Shown one piece after another: positions 30,325 to 40,652 of a DNA stretch of 64,000 nt (the first letter of the stretch is position 1; each line of letters begins with the position of its first letter). The position numbers were made by a program, and so were the translations under genes. The notes beneath the pieces were generated by a model. It ran no database searches and had not been told where the DNA came from. It saw only the letters and a program-made list of their open reading frames with translations. This stretch comes from Verrucomicrobiota bacterium (GTDB taxonomy: Bacteria > Verrucomicrobiota > Verrucomicrobiia > Verrucomicrobiales > Verrucomicrobiaceae), in the NCBI GenBank assembly GCA_025360015.1, contig JANYCZ010000069.1, positions 19,343 to 83,342 of the forward strand, given 5' to 3'.

Positions 30325-33300
30325 TTACGGCGGAGAGTGATCCTGCAGCCGCTGCCGTAAAATCTCAAGATCGAGAGGTTTCACGAAGTACTCATCAAAC
30401 CCAGCCTCCGCAGCGGTGGCCCGATCACCGGGACTTCCATAACCGCTCATCGCAATCAAGAGGCACCCGTTCATCTCCGGCATGCCACGGAGCTGGCGCG
30501 CCACTTCAAAGCCATCCATGCCGGGCAGTCCAATGTCGAGCAGCACCACTCCCGGCGCAAATTCCGCTGCCGCAGCGAGCGCATCGGGGCCGGTGAAGAC
30601 GGTCCGCGTGACGTGACCCCGGCGGCTTTGCAGCGCGGCCAAACTGCGTGCGGAGTCGGTGTTGTCGTCCACAATCAGCACGCGGTGGGACATTCCGCGT
30701 TTGTCGGGTTTCTCCACAAGAGGCGCGGCTTCAGGCGCGGTGCTGAGAATAGGCAGGCGCACGATGAATTCGCTGCCATGGCCCATCCCCGCGCTGCGGG
30801 CCTCCACGCTGCCACCATGCAGCCGCACCAGGCGCTGCACCAGACTGAGGCCGATGCCCAGCCCCCCATGCGTGCGGTCCAGTGCCCGGCTGGCTTGCAC
30901 AAACAAATCAAAGACATGCGGCAGCAGATCAGGGGCGATGCCACAGCCGTCATCCCGCACGCACACGATCACCTCCGGCTGGTTGGCACGGGTGCCGCGC
31001 TCCGCGCTGATGGAAATGTGCGAGCCCTCACCGCTGTACTTGCAGGCATTGCTGAGCAGATTGCCAAACACTTGCTCCAGCCGCGTGGCATCGCCATCCA
31101 GAAACACAGGTTCATCCGGCAGCGCCAGCGTCAGCTCCTGATGCTGTGCGGTGCAGCGGGAGCGCAGCAGGCTCGTCGCGGCAGTGAGGATGGGCTCCAG
31201 TGCCACCGGCTCACGCCGCAGTTCGATCCGCCCCTCCGTGATGCGCGCCACATCCAGCAGGTCGTCGATCATGCGCGTCATGTTGTCGATCTGGCGGCTG
31301 ATGAGCTGGATCGACTGGCTGCGCTCCTCCGCGCTGGCCTCCGCCTCCTGCAGCAGTTCCGTGGCATTGCGCAGGGGTGCCAGCGGGTTGCGCAGCTCAT
31401 GCGCCAGCATCGCGAGGAATTCGTCCTTGCTGCGGTCCGCGCGCGCCAGATCCGCCACACGTTCGGCCAAAGTGGCCTCGATGCGCTTAAGCTCGCTCAC
31501 ATCCGTGCAGGTGCCGAACCACAGCGTCACACGCCCCGCGTCGTCCTTCTGCGGAATGGCCCGCGTGAGGAAAGAACGGAAGACGCCGTCCGCGCCGCGC
31601 ACGGGAAAGGTCATGTCAAAGGGCTCGCCAATGGCGAGGCTGCCACCCCAGCGCTCCATCACCTTGGGCAGCTCAGCGGGATCATGCACGCTCTGCCAGC
31701 CCCAGCCCTCCATCTCGGCGGGCGTCGTGCCGGTGTAGTCATACCAGCGCTGGTTGTACCAGAAGATGTGCCCGTCCGCGCGGGACATCCAGGCCAGCTG
31801 CGGGATGGCGTCGGCCATCATGCGAAATCGCGCTTCGCTTTCATGGAGCTGCGTTTCGATGCGCACTCGCTCCAGCCGGGTCCAGATGCGGCTGGTAAGT
31901 TCGCGCAGCAGTTCGATTTCTTCCGCCTTCCAGTCATACGGCTCAGAATGGTGGATGTTCAGCGTGAAGCGCCACACGCCCTCCTGGATCAGAGGCATGC
32001 AGACGACGGCTCCCATTTTGAGCGCCGCAAAGCGTGCGCTGTCCGTGCGTGGATCGGCACCGGTGTCGCGCACGACAAAGGGCTTCCCGGTGCGCAGCGT
32101 GTCCTGATAATCCTTGGAGAGATATTCGGACAGTTGGTACCTGCCGAGGGAGCTGGGCACGTCCGGCCGATGCCAGGCATAGGCCACTTCGCACGTGCCC
32201 GCCTCTTCGTAGATGTTCACAAAATTGCACAGGGACAGGCCCATGTGCGCACCGAGCCGCGCACCCACACCATGCATGATTTCATCCACGCTCATCAGCA
32301 TGGCGAGGTCCTGGCTCAGCTCCGCCAGGAAACGTGCATCGAGTTCTACCTGCCTTCGCTCCGTGATGTCGCGCGAGCTGGCCAGCAGCCGCAATGAAGT
32401 GCCGCTGGCATCCGGGATGGGCGAGATCGCCACATCGAACCACTTGGTTTCACCCCGCAGCGTGCGGGCGCGTCCCACCATGCGGCCATTGCCACCCGCC
32501 GCTGCGGTCTGCACCGCAGCCCGCGCTGCCTCGCGCTCCGCTCCCTCCCACATATTCACCCAGGATTTACCGGCGAAGGGCTGGAAGTCCTCGATGCCCA
32601 GCAGTTCCTGGCCGCGCTGGGACATCGAGATGAGGCAGCCTTCCAAGTCCAGCACCTTGATGCAGTCCCGGCTGCTTTCCACGATGCTCCGGTTGAAGTT
32701 CTCGCTCGCACGCAGATCCGCCTCCGCCTGCGCCCGCTCGATGATGTCCGCCGCCTGCCGCGCCAGCAGGTCAAACAGACGCAGGTCATGCTCCGTGGGC
32801 TCATGCGGCCGCCGCCAGTGCGTGGAGACCATGCCCAGCAGCCTGCCGGTGCGGGAGAGCAGCGGCGTGGACTGGCAGGAGCGAATGCCGGAGCGGCGAA
32901 ACTCGCGCAGATCCGCCGTGTCCGTGAGCGCCGCGCAGGTCTCCACATCCGTTATAATGTGGCGCTGACGCTGGGCACCTGCATGGCCGCAGATAGTCGC
33001 AGAGCCGATGTCAACGCAGGCCCAATGCGCCGCCGAAACGGGATGAAAGCCGTGCCAGCCCAGCAGGTGCAGTTCATTCTTCCGGGGGTCATACATTTGC
33101 ATGCTGGCCATGTCCGAGCGCATGATGGCCATGGCGGTGTCGAGGATCTGCTGGTGCAGCTCGCCCGCGTTGTCTTGCTGGATGAGACGTACGCTGAACT
33201 CCTGCAGCAAATGCAGGGCCGAAAGCTCATGCAGCGTGTCCGCCCGCGCCTGATCACGATCCGTGGTGTCTGTAAAATAGCACACCACCCCATGCCTGCC

Positions 33301-33654
33301 ATTGGGCAGCAGCACGCGCTGGATTTCCCACTCGTAGCTTCGGCCCGGAGCAGGCTCGGAATGCGGTGAGGAGTAGCGCTCCCCGGTGGCCAGCGTGTGG
33401 TGGAAGATGCGGGTGAGCTGCGTGCTGCGCTCCTCCCCTCGCAGCTCGCGCACGACCTCGCTGAAATCCCGGCCAATCACTGGCTCCACGGGGGCAAACA
33501 CATGCCGTGCCAGCGCATTGACCTGCCTCAGGCGGAACTGGTCATCCACCACATACGCTCCGCCGGGCGCCTGGTCGATCAGCGTGGCAAACAGCGCCTC
33601 ATGGGTGGACAATGCCACCCCGTCTTCGGGCTGTGACGGGACTCGGGCGCTCAT
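30325..33654 (-). CDS. Multi-domain PAS/GAF hybrid sensor histidine kinase with C-terminal receiver
   Basis: PAS modules, two GAF-like regions, His[72 protein letters not shown]...[21 protein letters not shown]...[11 protein letters not shown]. Confidence 0.92.
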   Translation of the reverse strand: MSARVPSQPEDGVALSTHEALFATLIDQAPGGAYVVDDQFRLRQVNALARHVFAPVEPVIGRDFSEVVRELRGEERSTQLTRIFHHTLATGERYSSPHSEPAPGRSYEWEIQRVLLPNGRHGVVCYFTDTTDRDQARADTLHELSALHLLQEFSVRLIQQDNAGELHQQILDTAMAIMRSDMASMQMYDPRKNELHLLGWHGFHPVSAAHWACVDIGSATICGHAGAQRQRHIITDVETCAALTDTADLREFRRSGIRSCQSTPLLSRTGRLLGMVSTHWRRPHEPTEHDLRLFDLLARQAADIIERAQAEADLRASENFNRSIVESSRDCIKVLDLEGCLISMSQRGQELLGIEDFQPFAGKSWVNMWEGAEREAARAAVQTAAAGGNGRMVGRARTLRGETKWFDVAISPIPDASGTSLRLLASSRDITERRQVELDARFLAELSQDLAMLMSVDEIMHGVGARLGAHMGLSLCNFVNIYEEAGTCEVAYAWHRPDVPSSLGRYQLSEYLSKDYQDTLRTGKPFVVRDTGADPRTDSARFAALKMGAVVCMPLIQEGVWRFTLNIHHSEPYDWKAEEIELLRELTSRIWTRLERVRIETQLHESEARFRMMADAIPQLAWMSRADGHIFWYNQRWYDYTGTTPAEMEGWGWQSVHDPAELPKVMERWGGSLAIGEPFDMTFPVRGADGVFRSFLTRAIPQKDDAGRVTLWFGTCTDVSELKRIEATLAERVADLARADRSKDEFLAMLAHELRNPLAPLRNATELLQEAEASAEERSQSIQLISRQIDNMTRMIDDLLDVARITEGRIELRREPVALEPILTAATSLLRSRCTAQHQELTLALPDEPVFLDGDATRLEQVFGNLLSNACKYSGEGSHISISAERGTRANQPEVIVCVRDDGCGIAPDLLPHVFDLFVQASRALDRTHGGLGIGLSLVQRLVRLHGGSVEARSAGMGHGSEFIVRLPILSTAPEAAPLVEKPDKRGMSHRVLIVDDNTDSARSLAALQSRRGHVTRTVFTGPDALAAAAEFAPGVVLLDIGLPGMDGFEVARQLRGMPEMNGCLLIAMSGYGSPGDRATAAEAGFDEYFVKPLDLEILRQRLQDHSPP

Positions 33655-33757
33655 GGATGCGTAAGGCGTGATAGCTTTATTTCTAGCGTAGTCACACCTG
33701 CCGGTTCAAGGGGAAAAGAGGCGATTCATCCGACCTCAATGAATGGCAGTTTCGACC

Positions 33758-34192
33758 TCACGGTTGCCGGGCGGGATCGGTGAATTCGAGTTCGCGGAGC
33801 CATTTCAGGCTGCGTGCGTCCAAGGCATGTCCGTCGAGATCCAGCCACTGTTCGTCCACGTATCGGGCACGGCGCGGTGGCTCATCTCCGATGAAGGCCC
33901 ACACAAAACTGGCATCTGCCGGCGGACTGGAAAGGCCATCGTGACGGTGGGACCAGACATCCGGCGGCCGGGGCGGCTGGTCGGGATTTTCTGCCAGCGG
34001 CATCCAGTGGGAAATGGTGTCCACCCGGCGGTCCGCCAGATCGGTCCAATACCCACCGGTGGTGGAATGATCTTCATGCAACACCACTTGCTGCACTTCG
34101 GCTCCGCCCCAGCCCCAGACGATCTCTCTCGCGGGTGGCAGCAGATAACCGGAGCGAATGCAGCGCCAGACTGGATGATGAGTTTCATTCAT
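33758..34192 (-). CDS. Hypothetical protein (short HWMPL motif, possibly DUF551-like)
   Basis: MNETHHPVWRCIRSGYLLPPAREIVWGWGG...VDTISHWMPLAENPDQPPRP. Confidence 0.5.
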   Translation of the reverse strand: MNETHHPVWRCIRSGYLLPPAREIVWGWGGAEVQQVVLHEDHSTTGGYWTDLADRRVDTISHWMPLAENPDQPPRPPDVWSHRHDGLSSPPADASFVWAFIGDEPPRRARYVDEQWLDLDGHALDARSLKWLRELEFTDPARQP

Positions 34193-34251
34193 GCCCTGAG
34201 AACGCATGCTGCACCCGGATCGGATGGCTCGCACTGCGATCCAGCGGCGAT

Positions 34252-35721
34252 TCAGCTCCCGCTCGCTTTCAGCGCTGCGAGAAGTTGATCCAGTTGCATC
34301 GTGGCAATCGCGGAAGCTTTGTCGCTCATGGCGTAGGGCAGGATCAGCTCGCGGCCATGCAGCATGGAGCCGCAGCTATAGACGACGTTGGGCACGTAGC
34401 CTTCGCGTTCGCTGCCTTCGGGGGAGAGCAGCGGCTCGCTCAGCCGCCCGATGACCTTCGTCGGATCATTCAGATCCAGCAGCACCGCGCCGATGCAGTA
34501 TTTGCGCATTGGGCCGACCCCATGCGTGATGACGATCCAGCCCGCCGGCGTCTCAATGGGGGACCCGCAGTTGCCGATCTTCACGGACTCCCACATCTGC
34601 GAGGGGCGCAGGATCACCTGCGGATTGCTCCAGTGGTGCGGGCTGTCGGAAAACATGATGAAGAGGTTCTCGTCATCCTGGCGCGAGAGCATCGCGTAAC
34701 GCCCCCCGACTCGCCGTGGAAACAGCGCCATGCCTTTGTTCTGCACCGCCGTGCCATTGAGCGTGAGCACGCGGAAGTGCAGGAAGTCTTGCGTCTCGAT
34801 GAGCTGCGGCAAGATGGCGCGGCCATTGTAGGCGGTGTAGGTGGCATAGTACATCACCGAGCCGTCGTCTTCGATGAACCGCACAAAGCGGGCGTCTTCG
34901 ATGCCGTTGGTCTCATTGGGCGAGACGGGAAAGATGATGCGTTCGCTCAGAGCCAGCTTGGAGGAAAAGTTCAGCTCGTAGTTTGAGTCGGCGAGCCAGC
35001 GGAAACACTCCAGCGCACGGCGCAGATCGCGGTTGACGGGTTTGGATTCACGCCGCACACGCTGCATGCTTTCGTCGAGTTCATGAAGCGTGAACGCCTC
35101 CGCCAGCGGGTCCATCACAGCCGTGGCATGGCCGCCCACAAAGCCCATCTCCTGGAGTTTGATGATGAAGCGCGACTTCTTATAAGTGGGATTGGGCACC
35201 ACCTGCGGCAGTGCGACGAATCGTGAGACCGGCTCAACGCTGATCGCCCCTTCTGGCGTGATGATGCCCGTGCGGAACTCAATGGAAGAGATGTGCCCCT
35301 CGCCCGTGGCACGCAGGCTCATGATGAATCGCAGCGCCCCCTCCGCCACCCCGCTTTGATCAGGGTGTGGCACCATGGAGGGATTGAACAGCGCGGCGGA
35401 TTCCAGCGCATACTCGCCGGAAAACAAGGCACCGATGAGGAGCTGCCGCACACGTGACAGCGTGGGCTGCGCAACGATGTTTGGGCGCACCTTTTCATAA
35501 TGCGCTAGCAGGAGGGATTCGATGTCGAAATGCCGTGAGGCAAATTCCGCGAGGATCGCCTGCAGTTGTTCATCGGCCTCCGCTTCGTTCAACGCAAGCG
35601 CGCGGGCCAGAATGTTCGCCATGATCTGCGGCTTGCCCGGAATGAAGGGGCGGATGATGACGCGGCCGCTTTCGGGATGCAGGGCGATATCGTGACGGCG
35701 AATAACAACGGAGCTGCTCAT
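34252..35721 (-). CDS. Glycoside hydrolase family 130 protein (beta-mannoside phosphorylase-like)
   Basis: NGIEDARFVRFIEDDGSVMYYATYTAYNG, KGMALFPRRVGGRYAMLSRQDDENLFIMFSD, GSPIETPAGWIVITHGVGPMRKYCIGAVLLDLNDPTKVIGRL. Confidence 0.88.
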   Translation of the reverse strand: MSSSVVIRRHDIALHPESGRVIIRPFIPGKPQIMANILARALALNEAEADEQLQAILAEFASRHFDIESLLLAHYEKVRPNIVAQPTLSRVRQLLIGALFSGEYALESAALFNPSMVPHPDQSGVAEGALRFIMSLRATGEGHISSIEFRTGIITPEGAISVEPVSRFVALPQVVPNPTYKKSRFIIKLQEMGFVGGHATAVMDPLAEAFTLHELDESMQRVRRESKPVNRDLRRALECFRWLADSNYELNFSSKLALSERIIFPVSPNETNGIEDARFVRFIEDDGSVMYYATYTAYNGRAILPQLIETQDFLHFRVLTLNGTAVQNKGMALFPRRVGGRYAMLSRQDDENLFIMFSDSPHHWSNPQVILRPSQMWESVKIGNCGSPIETPAGWIVITHGVGPMRKYCIGAVLLDLNDPTKVIGRLSEPLLSPEGSEREGYVPNVVYSCGSMLHGRELILPYAMSDKASAIATMQLDQLLAALKASGS

Positions 35722-38057
35722 GTGGCGTGGGGCGGGGTGATCAAATGTTCTGCGCAGTTCATCTCCGCGAGTGCGAGGTGGAAGGCTAGGGTGGACTCGG
35801 CTCCCTGGTTTTCATTCACGCGGTCGTGGTGCAGTCCATCGCCACAGCCACCGGTGGTGGAATCGTAGAGCGGCAGACCGAGGTCGTTGCGGCCGAGGAA
35901 CCACTCGAAGGCGCGTTTGGCTTCACGCGACCACATGGCATCCTGCGTGGCGCGGTAGGCCTCATTGCACGCGGCCACCATCGCCTGCGCTTCGAGCGGC
36001 TGCTGGTCAAAGTCCGCACGCGCACCATCGCGGTGGTAGAAGCCGTTGCTGCCGATGGGGCGGAAGCAGCCTGACTGCGTCTTTTGGATGGACACGAGCC
36101 AGCGCAGCGACTTGAGGCCGATCTCCAGCGCGGCGTGATCCGGCATCCACTGGCCGCTGAGGATCAGCGCCTGGCTGAAGCGTGCATTCTCATACGTCAC
36201 GATGTCTTCAAACCAGGGCCAGTGCTCCGTGGCACAGGCGTTCCACAGCGCCACGAGGCGGTCGGTGAGCGTCACCCGCATGGCGTTGATCGTCGTGTTG
36301 CTTGGAAATCTGCGCAGGTACTCGTGGATGCCCAGCAGCGTGAAACTCCAGGCCCGTGGCGAGGTGAAGTCCGTCACGGCGGCTAGCCCGCGCTCAAACA
36401 ACTGTGCCGAGAGCCGGCTGTGCCCATCATTGCGCGAGCGTCCTGCGCCATTGCCCGCAGCCCACAGCGCACGCGCGTGGCTGTCTTCACTGCCGGCGTC
36501 TTCGAGCCACTGGCGGCCATGGCTCATGAAATTGCGAAACCGTCCGCTCTTGTAGTCCAGCGCTGCCGCGAGGAAGGCGAGGTAGCTGGTGGCCAGCTTG
36601 CCGAGGTTTTCAGCCGGCGGCTGGTCGCCCAGTTCATCCAGCATCGTGCAGAGGATGAAGGCGCGGGCGTTGTCGTCCGTGCAGTAGCCTTCATGAAAAT
36701 TGGGCACGTTGAAGATGGCGTGCTGGAAGATGCCGGTGCCATCGCTCATGCGTATGACGTGGTCCAGGCGCAGCGGTGGCAGCTCGTAGGGCCGGTTTCC
36801 CAGCGTCCATCCGGCAAAGGCTGCGCGGGGTGAAGCCTTGCGGTCCGCCCGCGCATGCTGGAAGGACTCCAGGTAGCGCTGCGCCACGGCGGGCCAGATC
36901 ATGTCGCGACCCATGGCATGCGCATCCTGCCGGATTTTTTCCATGCGCACCGGGTCATCCAGCAGACCGCAGACACCTGCCGAGATGGCGGCCGGATTGC
37001 GGAAAGGCACCAGCACGCCGCGCTCATCCGCCAGCAGTTCCTGCGCATGCCAGTAAGGCGTGGAGACCACAGCCTTCCCCGCGCCAAACACATAGGCCAG
37101 CGTCCCGGAGGTCACCTGCGCTTCATTCAGATAGGGCGTGAGATAGATGTCCGTCGCACCGATGAATTCCTTGAGATCATCCAGTGACACGAAGCGGTTG
37201 TAGAAGATGACATGCTCCTTCACGCCACGGTCTTCGGCCAGCCGCTCCAGGCTCAGCCGGTAGCGCTCGCCCTCATGCGCGATGAGGTGCGGATGCGTGG
37301 CACCGAGCACGAGGTACACCACATTGGGATGCTGCCGCACGATCTCCGGCAGGGCCTCGATCACATGCTCGATCCCCTTCCCCGGTCCTAGCAGTCCAAA
37401 CGTGAGCAGCACCTTGCGCCCCTCCACGCCGAACTGCGCCTTGTAGCAGCTCGAGTCCACAAACGGCATGTCTGGAATGCCATGCGCGATGATATCCACC
37501 TTCGACTCCGGCACGTGGTAGATCTCACGCAAAATCTCCGCGCCTTTGCGCGCCATCACCACCACGCGGTCACTGCGCCGCACCAGCTCCTCCATTACCT
37601 TGCGCTGTGCGGCATTCGGCTCGCGCAGCACCGTGTGCAGCGTGGTCACCACGGGCATCCGCACCTCTTTGAGCAGCGCCAGCAGGTGGCTGCCCGCCTG
37701 CCCGCCGTAGATGCCAAACTCATGCTGCACGCAGAGCACGTCCGCGTTGTTGAAGTTTAAAAAGTCTGCCGCACGCCGGTAGGAATCGAGATCCTTCTCC
37801 AGCATTTCAAAGCGTACCCGCTGCGGATATTCGTAGCCCTCCACGCGATCATTGACGGCTCCCACAAAGCAATCCGTGCCAGGCGCTGCCGCAGCCACTG
37901 CCTCGCTCAGATCATGCGTAAAGGTCGCGATGCCGCAGAGGCGTGGCAGATAGTCGCCGAGAAAGGCGATGCGCTGCGGCAATGTGGAAGTACTCAGGAT
38001 ATTCCTCTCATAGGTTGCGGCATGCTGTAGCAGACAGCCTTGGCCCGGGTTAAGCAA
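35718..38057 (-). CDS. GT4-family glycosyltransferase with C-terminal (alpha/alpha)6-like extension
   Basis: RIAFLGDYLPRLCGIATFTHDLSEAV, VQHEFGIYGGQAGSHLLALL, LLTFGLLGPGKGIEHVIEALPEIV, YLNEAQVTSGTLAYVFGAGKAVVSTPYWHAQELL; extension with EDSHARALWAAG, HEYLRRFP, NDLGLPLYDSTTGGCGDGL. Confidence 0.85.
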   Translation of the reverse strand: MLNPGQGCLLQHAATYERNILSTSTLPQRIAFLGDYLPRLCGIATFTHDLSEAVAAAAPGTDCFVGAVNDRVEGYEYPQRVRFEMLEKDLDSYRRAADFLNFNNADVLCVQHEFGIYGGQAGSHLLALLKEVRMPVVTTLHTVLREPNAAQRKVMEELVRRSDRVVVMARKGAEILREIYHVPESKVDIIAHGIPDMPFVDSSCYKAQFGVEGRKVLLTFGLLGPGKGIEHVIEALPEIVRQHPNVVYLVLGATHPHLIAHEGERYRLSLERLAEDRGVKEHVIFYNRFVSLDDLKEFIGATDIYLTPYLNEAQVTSGTLAYVFGAGKAVVSTPYWHAQELLADERGVLVPFRNPAAISAGVCGLLDDPVRMEKIRQDAHAMGRDMIWPAVAQRYLESFQHARADRKASPRAAFAGWTLGNRPYELPPLRLDHVIRMSDGTGIFQHAIFNVPNFHEGYCTDDNARAFILCTMLDELGDQPPAENLGKLATSYLAFLAAALDYKSGRFRNFMSHGRQWLEDAGSEDSHARALWAAGNGAGRSRNDGHSRLSAQLFERGLAAVTDFTSPRAWSFTLLGIHEYLRRFPSNTTINAMRVTLTDRLVALWNACATEHWPWFEDIVTYENARFSQALILSGQWMPDHAALEIGLKSLRWLVSIQKTQSGCFRPIGSNGFYHRDGARADFDQQPLEAQAMVAACNEAYRATQDAMWSREAKRAFEWFLGRNDLGLPLYDSTTGGCGDGLHHDRVNENQGAESTLAFHLALAEMNCAEHLITPPHAT

Positions 38058-38085
38058 TCCAGCTTTTCATAAATCAAAGTGCGCC

Positions 38086-38241
38086 TCATCGCCCAAGCAG
38101 AATCAACACACCCGCGACCAGCGCCATGACGGGCACCGCAATGCTGAACTGCCCGAGCTTCAAGCCGATGATTTCGCTGAGACCCATGAGGATGAGATAA
38201 ATGGCAAGCGCGAGCATGCCGTGTTTTCTAGAGAGAGTCAT
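38086..38241 (-). CDS. Small membrane protein (51 aa)
   Basis: MTLSRKHGMLALAIYLILMGLSEIIGLKLGQFSIAVPVMALVAGVLILLGR. Confidence 0.65.
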   Translation of the reverse strand: MTLSRKHGMLALAIYLILMGLSEIIGLKLGQFSIAVPVMALVAGVLILLGR

Positions 38242-38459
38242 GTTCGTGGCGGCTCGACATTCGTCCGTCCCTGACACAGCAGCAGGATGCCACCCATCAG
38301 GGCACCGACGCCGACGACGGGTGGCAGCGGGGCCGTGTCCTGCTCTTCCACTGTTACCTGCATGAGACCGAGGTCGAAACCCTTCTCATGCGTGGTGTAA
38401 GTGAAGGCGGCAAGCCCGAGGATAAACAGCAGGAGGCCGATGACTGCGGGTGTTCTCAT
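38238..38459 (-). CDS. DUF3185-like small membrane protein
   Basis: MRTPAVIGLLLFILGLAAFTYTTHEKGFDLGLMQVTVEEQDTAPLPPVVGVGALMGGILLL; paralogous to 38493..38714. Confidence 0.7.
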   Translation of the reverse strand: MRTPAVIGLLLFILGLAAFTYTTHEKGFDLGLMQVTVEEQDTAPLPPVVGVGALMGGILLLCQGRTNVEPPRT

Positions 38460-38492
38460 AGAAAGATGTTACTTGCGAGTGACACAGCTCAA

Positions 38493-38714
38493 TCAGCCCT
38501 TGCTCCCGCCCTTCAGCAGCAGCACGACACCGCCCAGGATCGCGATGCCTCCGAGAATAGGCGGCACCGGAACGGAGTGCTCCTTCTCCGTCGTCACCTG
38601 GATGGGGCCGAGATCAATGGCCTTCTCCGTGGTCGTGTAGGTGAAGCTGTGGTAGGCGAAAGCAGCCAGACCGACAACGATGAGCAGCAGCCCGATGATG
38701 GAGGGTGTCTTCAT
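38493..38714 (-). CDS. DUF3185-like small membrane protein
   Basis: MKTPSIIGLLLIVVGLAAFAYHSFTYTTTEKAIDLGPIQVTTEKEHSVPVPPILGGIAILGGVVLLLKGG. Confidence 0.75.
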   Translation of the reverse strand: MKTPSIIGLLLIVVGLAAFAYHSFTYTTTEKAIDLGPIQVTTEKEHSVPVPPILGGIAILGGVVLLLKGGSKG

Positions 38715-38728
38715 AAAATAAGGCAGGT

Positions 38729-38878
38729 TCAGAGGACGCGGCGGCCGTTGATGAGACGCAGCAGCACCATGATGATGGCAATCACCAGCAGGATGTGGAT
38801 GAAGCCGCCCATGGTGGTGCTGGTCACGAGACCGAGGAGCCACAGGATGATGAGAATGATGGCAAGAGTGGTGAGCAT
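38729..38878 (-). CDS. lmo0937-family small membrane protein (49 aa)
   Basis: MLTTLAIILIILWLLGLVTSTTMGGFIHILLVIAIIMVLLRLINGRRVL. Confidence 0.85.
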   Translation of the reverse strand: MLTTLAIILIILWLLGLVTSTTMGGFIHILLVIAIIMVLLRLINGRRVL

Positions 38879-38938
38879 GAGGGTGTGTGTGTATTCTTCC
38901 TGAACGAAGCCCATGCTAGGAGCCATGCCGCGCACGTG

Positions 38939-38960
38939 CCATGGGGTGTAACCCTACCCT
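38939..38960 (+). promoter_or_regulatory. CCATGGGGT motif copy 1
   Basis: CCATGGGGTGTAACCCTACCCT in the divergent intergenic region. Confidence 0.75.
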
Positions 38961-39008
38961 GTCGCCGATTCCGGTTGCTCATCCGGCGTAACGAACGAAA
39001 AAGGCGGC

Positions 39009-39806
39009 ATGATTCTCGATGCTTTCTGCCAGCTTGACTACCAGCTCACGGAGCACGTGGCCGCCATCTTCATGTTGCGTCCGCGCAGCGGCCAGGCGCA
39101 GTGGATCATGCGCGAGGAGTTTCACATCAGCCCCCAGGTGCCCGTGGTCGAGTTTACGGATGTCTATGGCAATCTCTGCCAGCGCACCGTCATGCCGCCG
39201 GGAGATTTCCATCTCTCCGTCAACTATCGCGTCCAGGTCAATGACACGGTGGACGAGGATATTTTTGCCCCGCTGATGCTCGTCCAACACCTGCCGCCGG
39301 ACATCCTCCACTACCTGCTCCCCAGCCGCTACTGCCAGTCAGACGAGATCTCTGCGCTCGCCATGTCCATCATCGGCACTCTCCCTTCGAACTATCAGTG
39401 CGTCTCGGCGATCCGCGCCTGGGTGCATCAAAACATTCACAATGAGCCCGGCTCCAGCAACAGCTTCACCACCGCGCTGGAAACACTGAACACCCGCCGC
39501 GGCGTCTGCCGCGATTTCGCGCATCTGGGCATCGCGCTGTGCCGTGCCATCAATGTTCCGGCACGCATGGTGGTGGGCTTTCTGCATCAGCTTTATCCCA
39601 TGGATCTGCATGCGTGGTTTGAGGCCTACATCGGCGGCCGCTGGTTCACCTTTGACGCCACCGAGTCCATGACCCGTGGCAACCGCATCGTCGTCGCCTA
39701 CGGCCGTGATGCCGCAGACGTCGCGCTCGCCACCATGTTCGGCAATTTCACGATGCGCAACATGCAGGTCAGCGTAAACGAACACTGGCCGCAGTTCCGC
39801 GCATAG
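39009..39806 (+). CDS. Transglutaminase-family protein
   Basis: SFTTALETLNTRRGVCRDFAHLGIALCRAINVPARMVVGFLH...DLHAWFEAYIGGRWFTFDATES: Cys/His/Asp triad context. Confidence 0.9.
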   Translation: MILDAFCQLDYQLTEHVAAIFMLRPRSGQAQWIMREEFHISPQVPVVEFTDVYGNLCQRTVMPPGDFHLSVNYRVQVNDTVDEDIFAPLMLVQHLPPDILHYLLPSRYCQSDEISALAMSIIGTLPSNYQCVSAIRAWVHQNIHNEPGSSNSFTTALETLNTRRGVCRDFAHLGIALCRAINVPARMVVGFLHQLYPMDLHAWFEAYIGGRWFTFDATESMTRGNRIVVAYGRDAADVALATMFGNFTMRNMQVSVNEHWPQFRA

Positions 39807-39864
39807 AGCAGCGCTGCCGCTGGAACCCCTCGGTTCTCACAGCAGCGCCGCAGGCACGGGTCGA

Positions 39865-39999
39865 TCAACGGGTTGAGTTCTCGATATGCTCACCCGTGCG
39901 CTCGACGCCTCTGCCGATTGTTTTGCAGCTGGTGGCTCCGAGAGTGGCGAGCGCCGACGCCAGGAGGATGAGAATGAGACGCGAGGTGGGTGTTTTCAT
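39865..39999 (-). CDS. Entericidin-like small lipoprotein (44 aa; not in ORF track)
   Basis: Minus-strand translation MKTPTSRLILILLASALATLGATSCKTIGRGVERTGEHIENSTR*: lipobox and entericidin-type GRGVERTGEHIE tail. Confidence 0.8.
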   Translation of the reverse strand: MKTPTSRLILILLASALATLGATSCKTIGRGVERTGEHIENSTR

Positions 40000-40037
40000 G
40001 GGTCTGTGGTATGATCTTGGGATTCTTTGCCGGCGTG

Positions 40038-40628
40038 TTATTGCAGACCCAGCGCACGCAGCAGGAGGGCAGTGATGCCGTTGGAGACGGGCATCCCCTG
40101 GGCCTGCTGGTAGCTGTTGAGAGCACGGTACGACTGCGGCCCCATTCGACCATCCACAGGGCCCCGATAGTAACCCAGACGCGCGAGCGCCTGCTGCACG
40201 CGGTAGTCATCCGAGTTCATGCGGTAGGCGTTCTGATTTTGATACTGCTGCGGAATGGCACCATGATTGGGGTAGTAGCTGACACCGGGGCGTGCGTAAT
40301 AATACGGCGCATTCGGCGGCCCGTAGTAGTAGCCCTGCCCGGCATGGCCGTTGCCCTTGTTCAATTGAAATTTCGAACCCGGGTGCGCATGATAAATCTC
40401 CTGGTCATGATCGCGGTGCGGATTGCCGTGGGACTCTTCACGTCCGCGCTCACCGTGTTTGTCATTACCGTTGCCGTGGTTTTCATTACTATTACCATTG
40501 CCGTTGTTGCCTTTCCCTTCCTTGTCTTTGCCCTGGGAGACAGGGGCGAGTGATAGCAATCCGAAAGCGGCCAGTGCGGCAGCTCCCAGCATCGGGTGGA
40601 ACTTCAGGGAGATAGTTTTTGTTTTCAT
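40038..40628 (-). CDS. Exported peptidoglycan-binding-domain protein with Asn/Gly/His-rich linker
   Basis: Signal peptide, GKGNNGNGNSNENHGNGNDKHG, then VQQALARLGYYRGPVDGRMGPQSYRALNSYQQAQGMPVSNGI (PG_binding_1). Confidence 0.85.
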   Translation of the reverse strand: MKTKTISLKFHPMLGAAALAAFGLLSLAPVSQGKDKEGKGNNGNGNSNENHGNGNDKHGERGREESHGNPHRDHDQEIYHAHPGSKFQLNKGNGHAGQGYYYGPPNAPYYYARPGVSYYPNHGAIPQQYQNQNAYRMNSDDYRVQQALARLGYYRGPVDGRMGPQSYRALNSYQQAQGMPVSNGITALLLRALGLQ

Positions 40629-40652
40629 GGGAGTCTTGTTTGTGGGGTGATT

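Noticed and set aside
30613-32397. 594-aa plus-strand ORF
   Set aside because: Antisense to the PAS/GAF hybrid kinase, which has clear domains on the minus strand.
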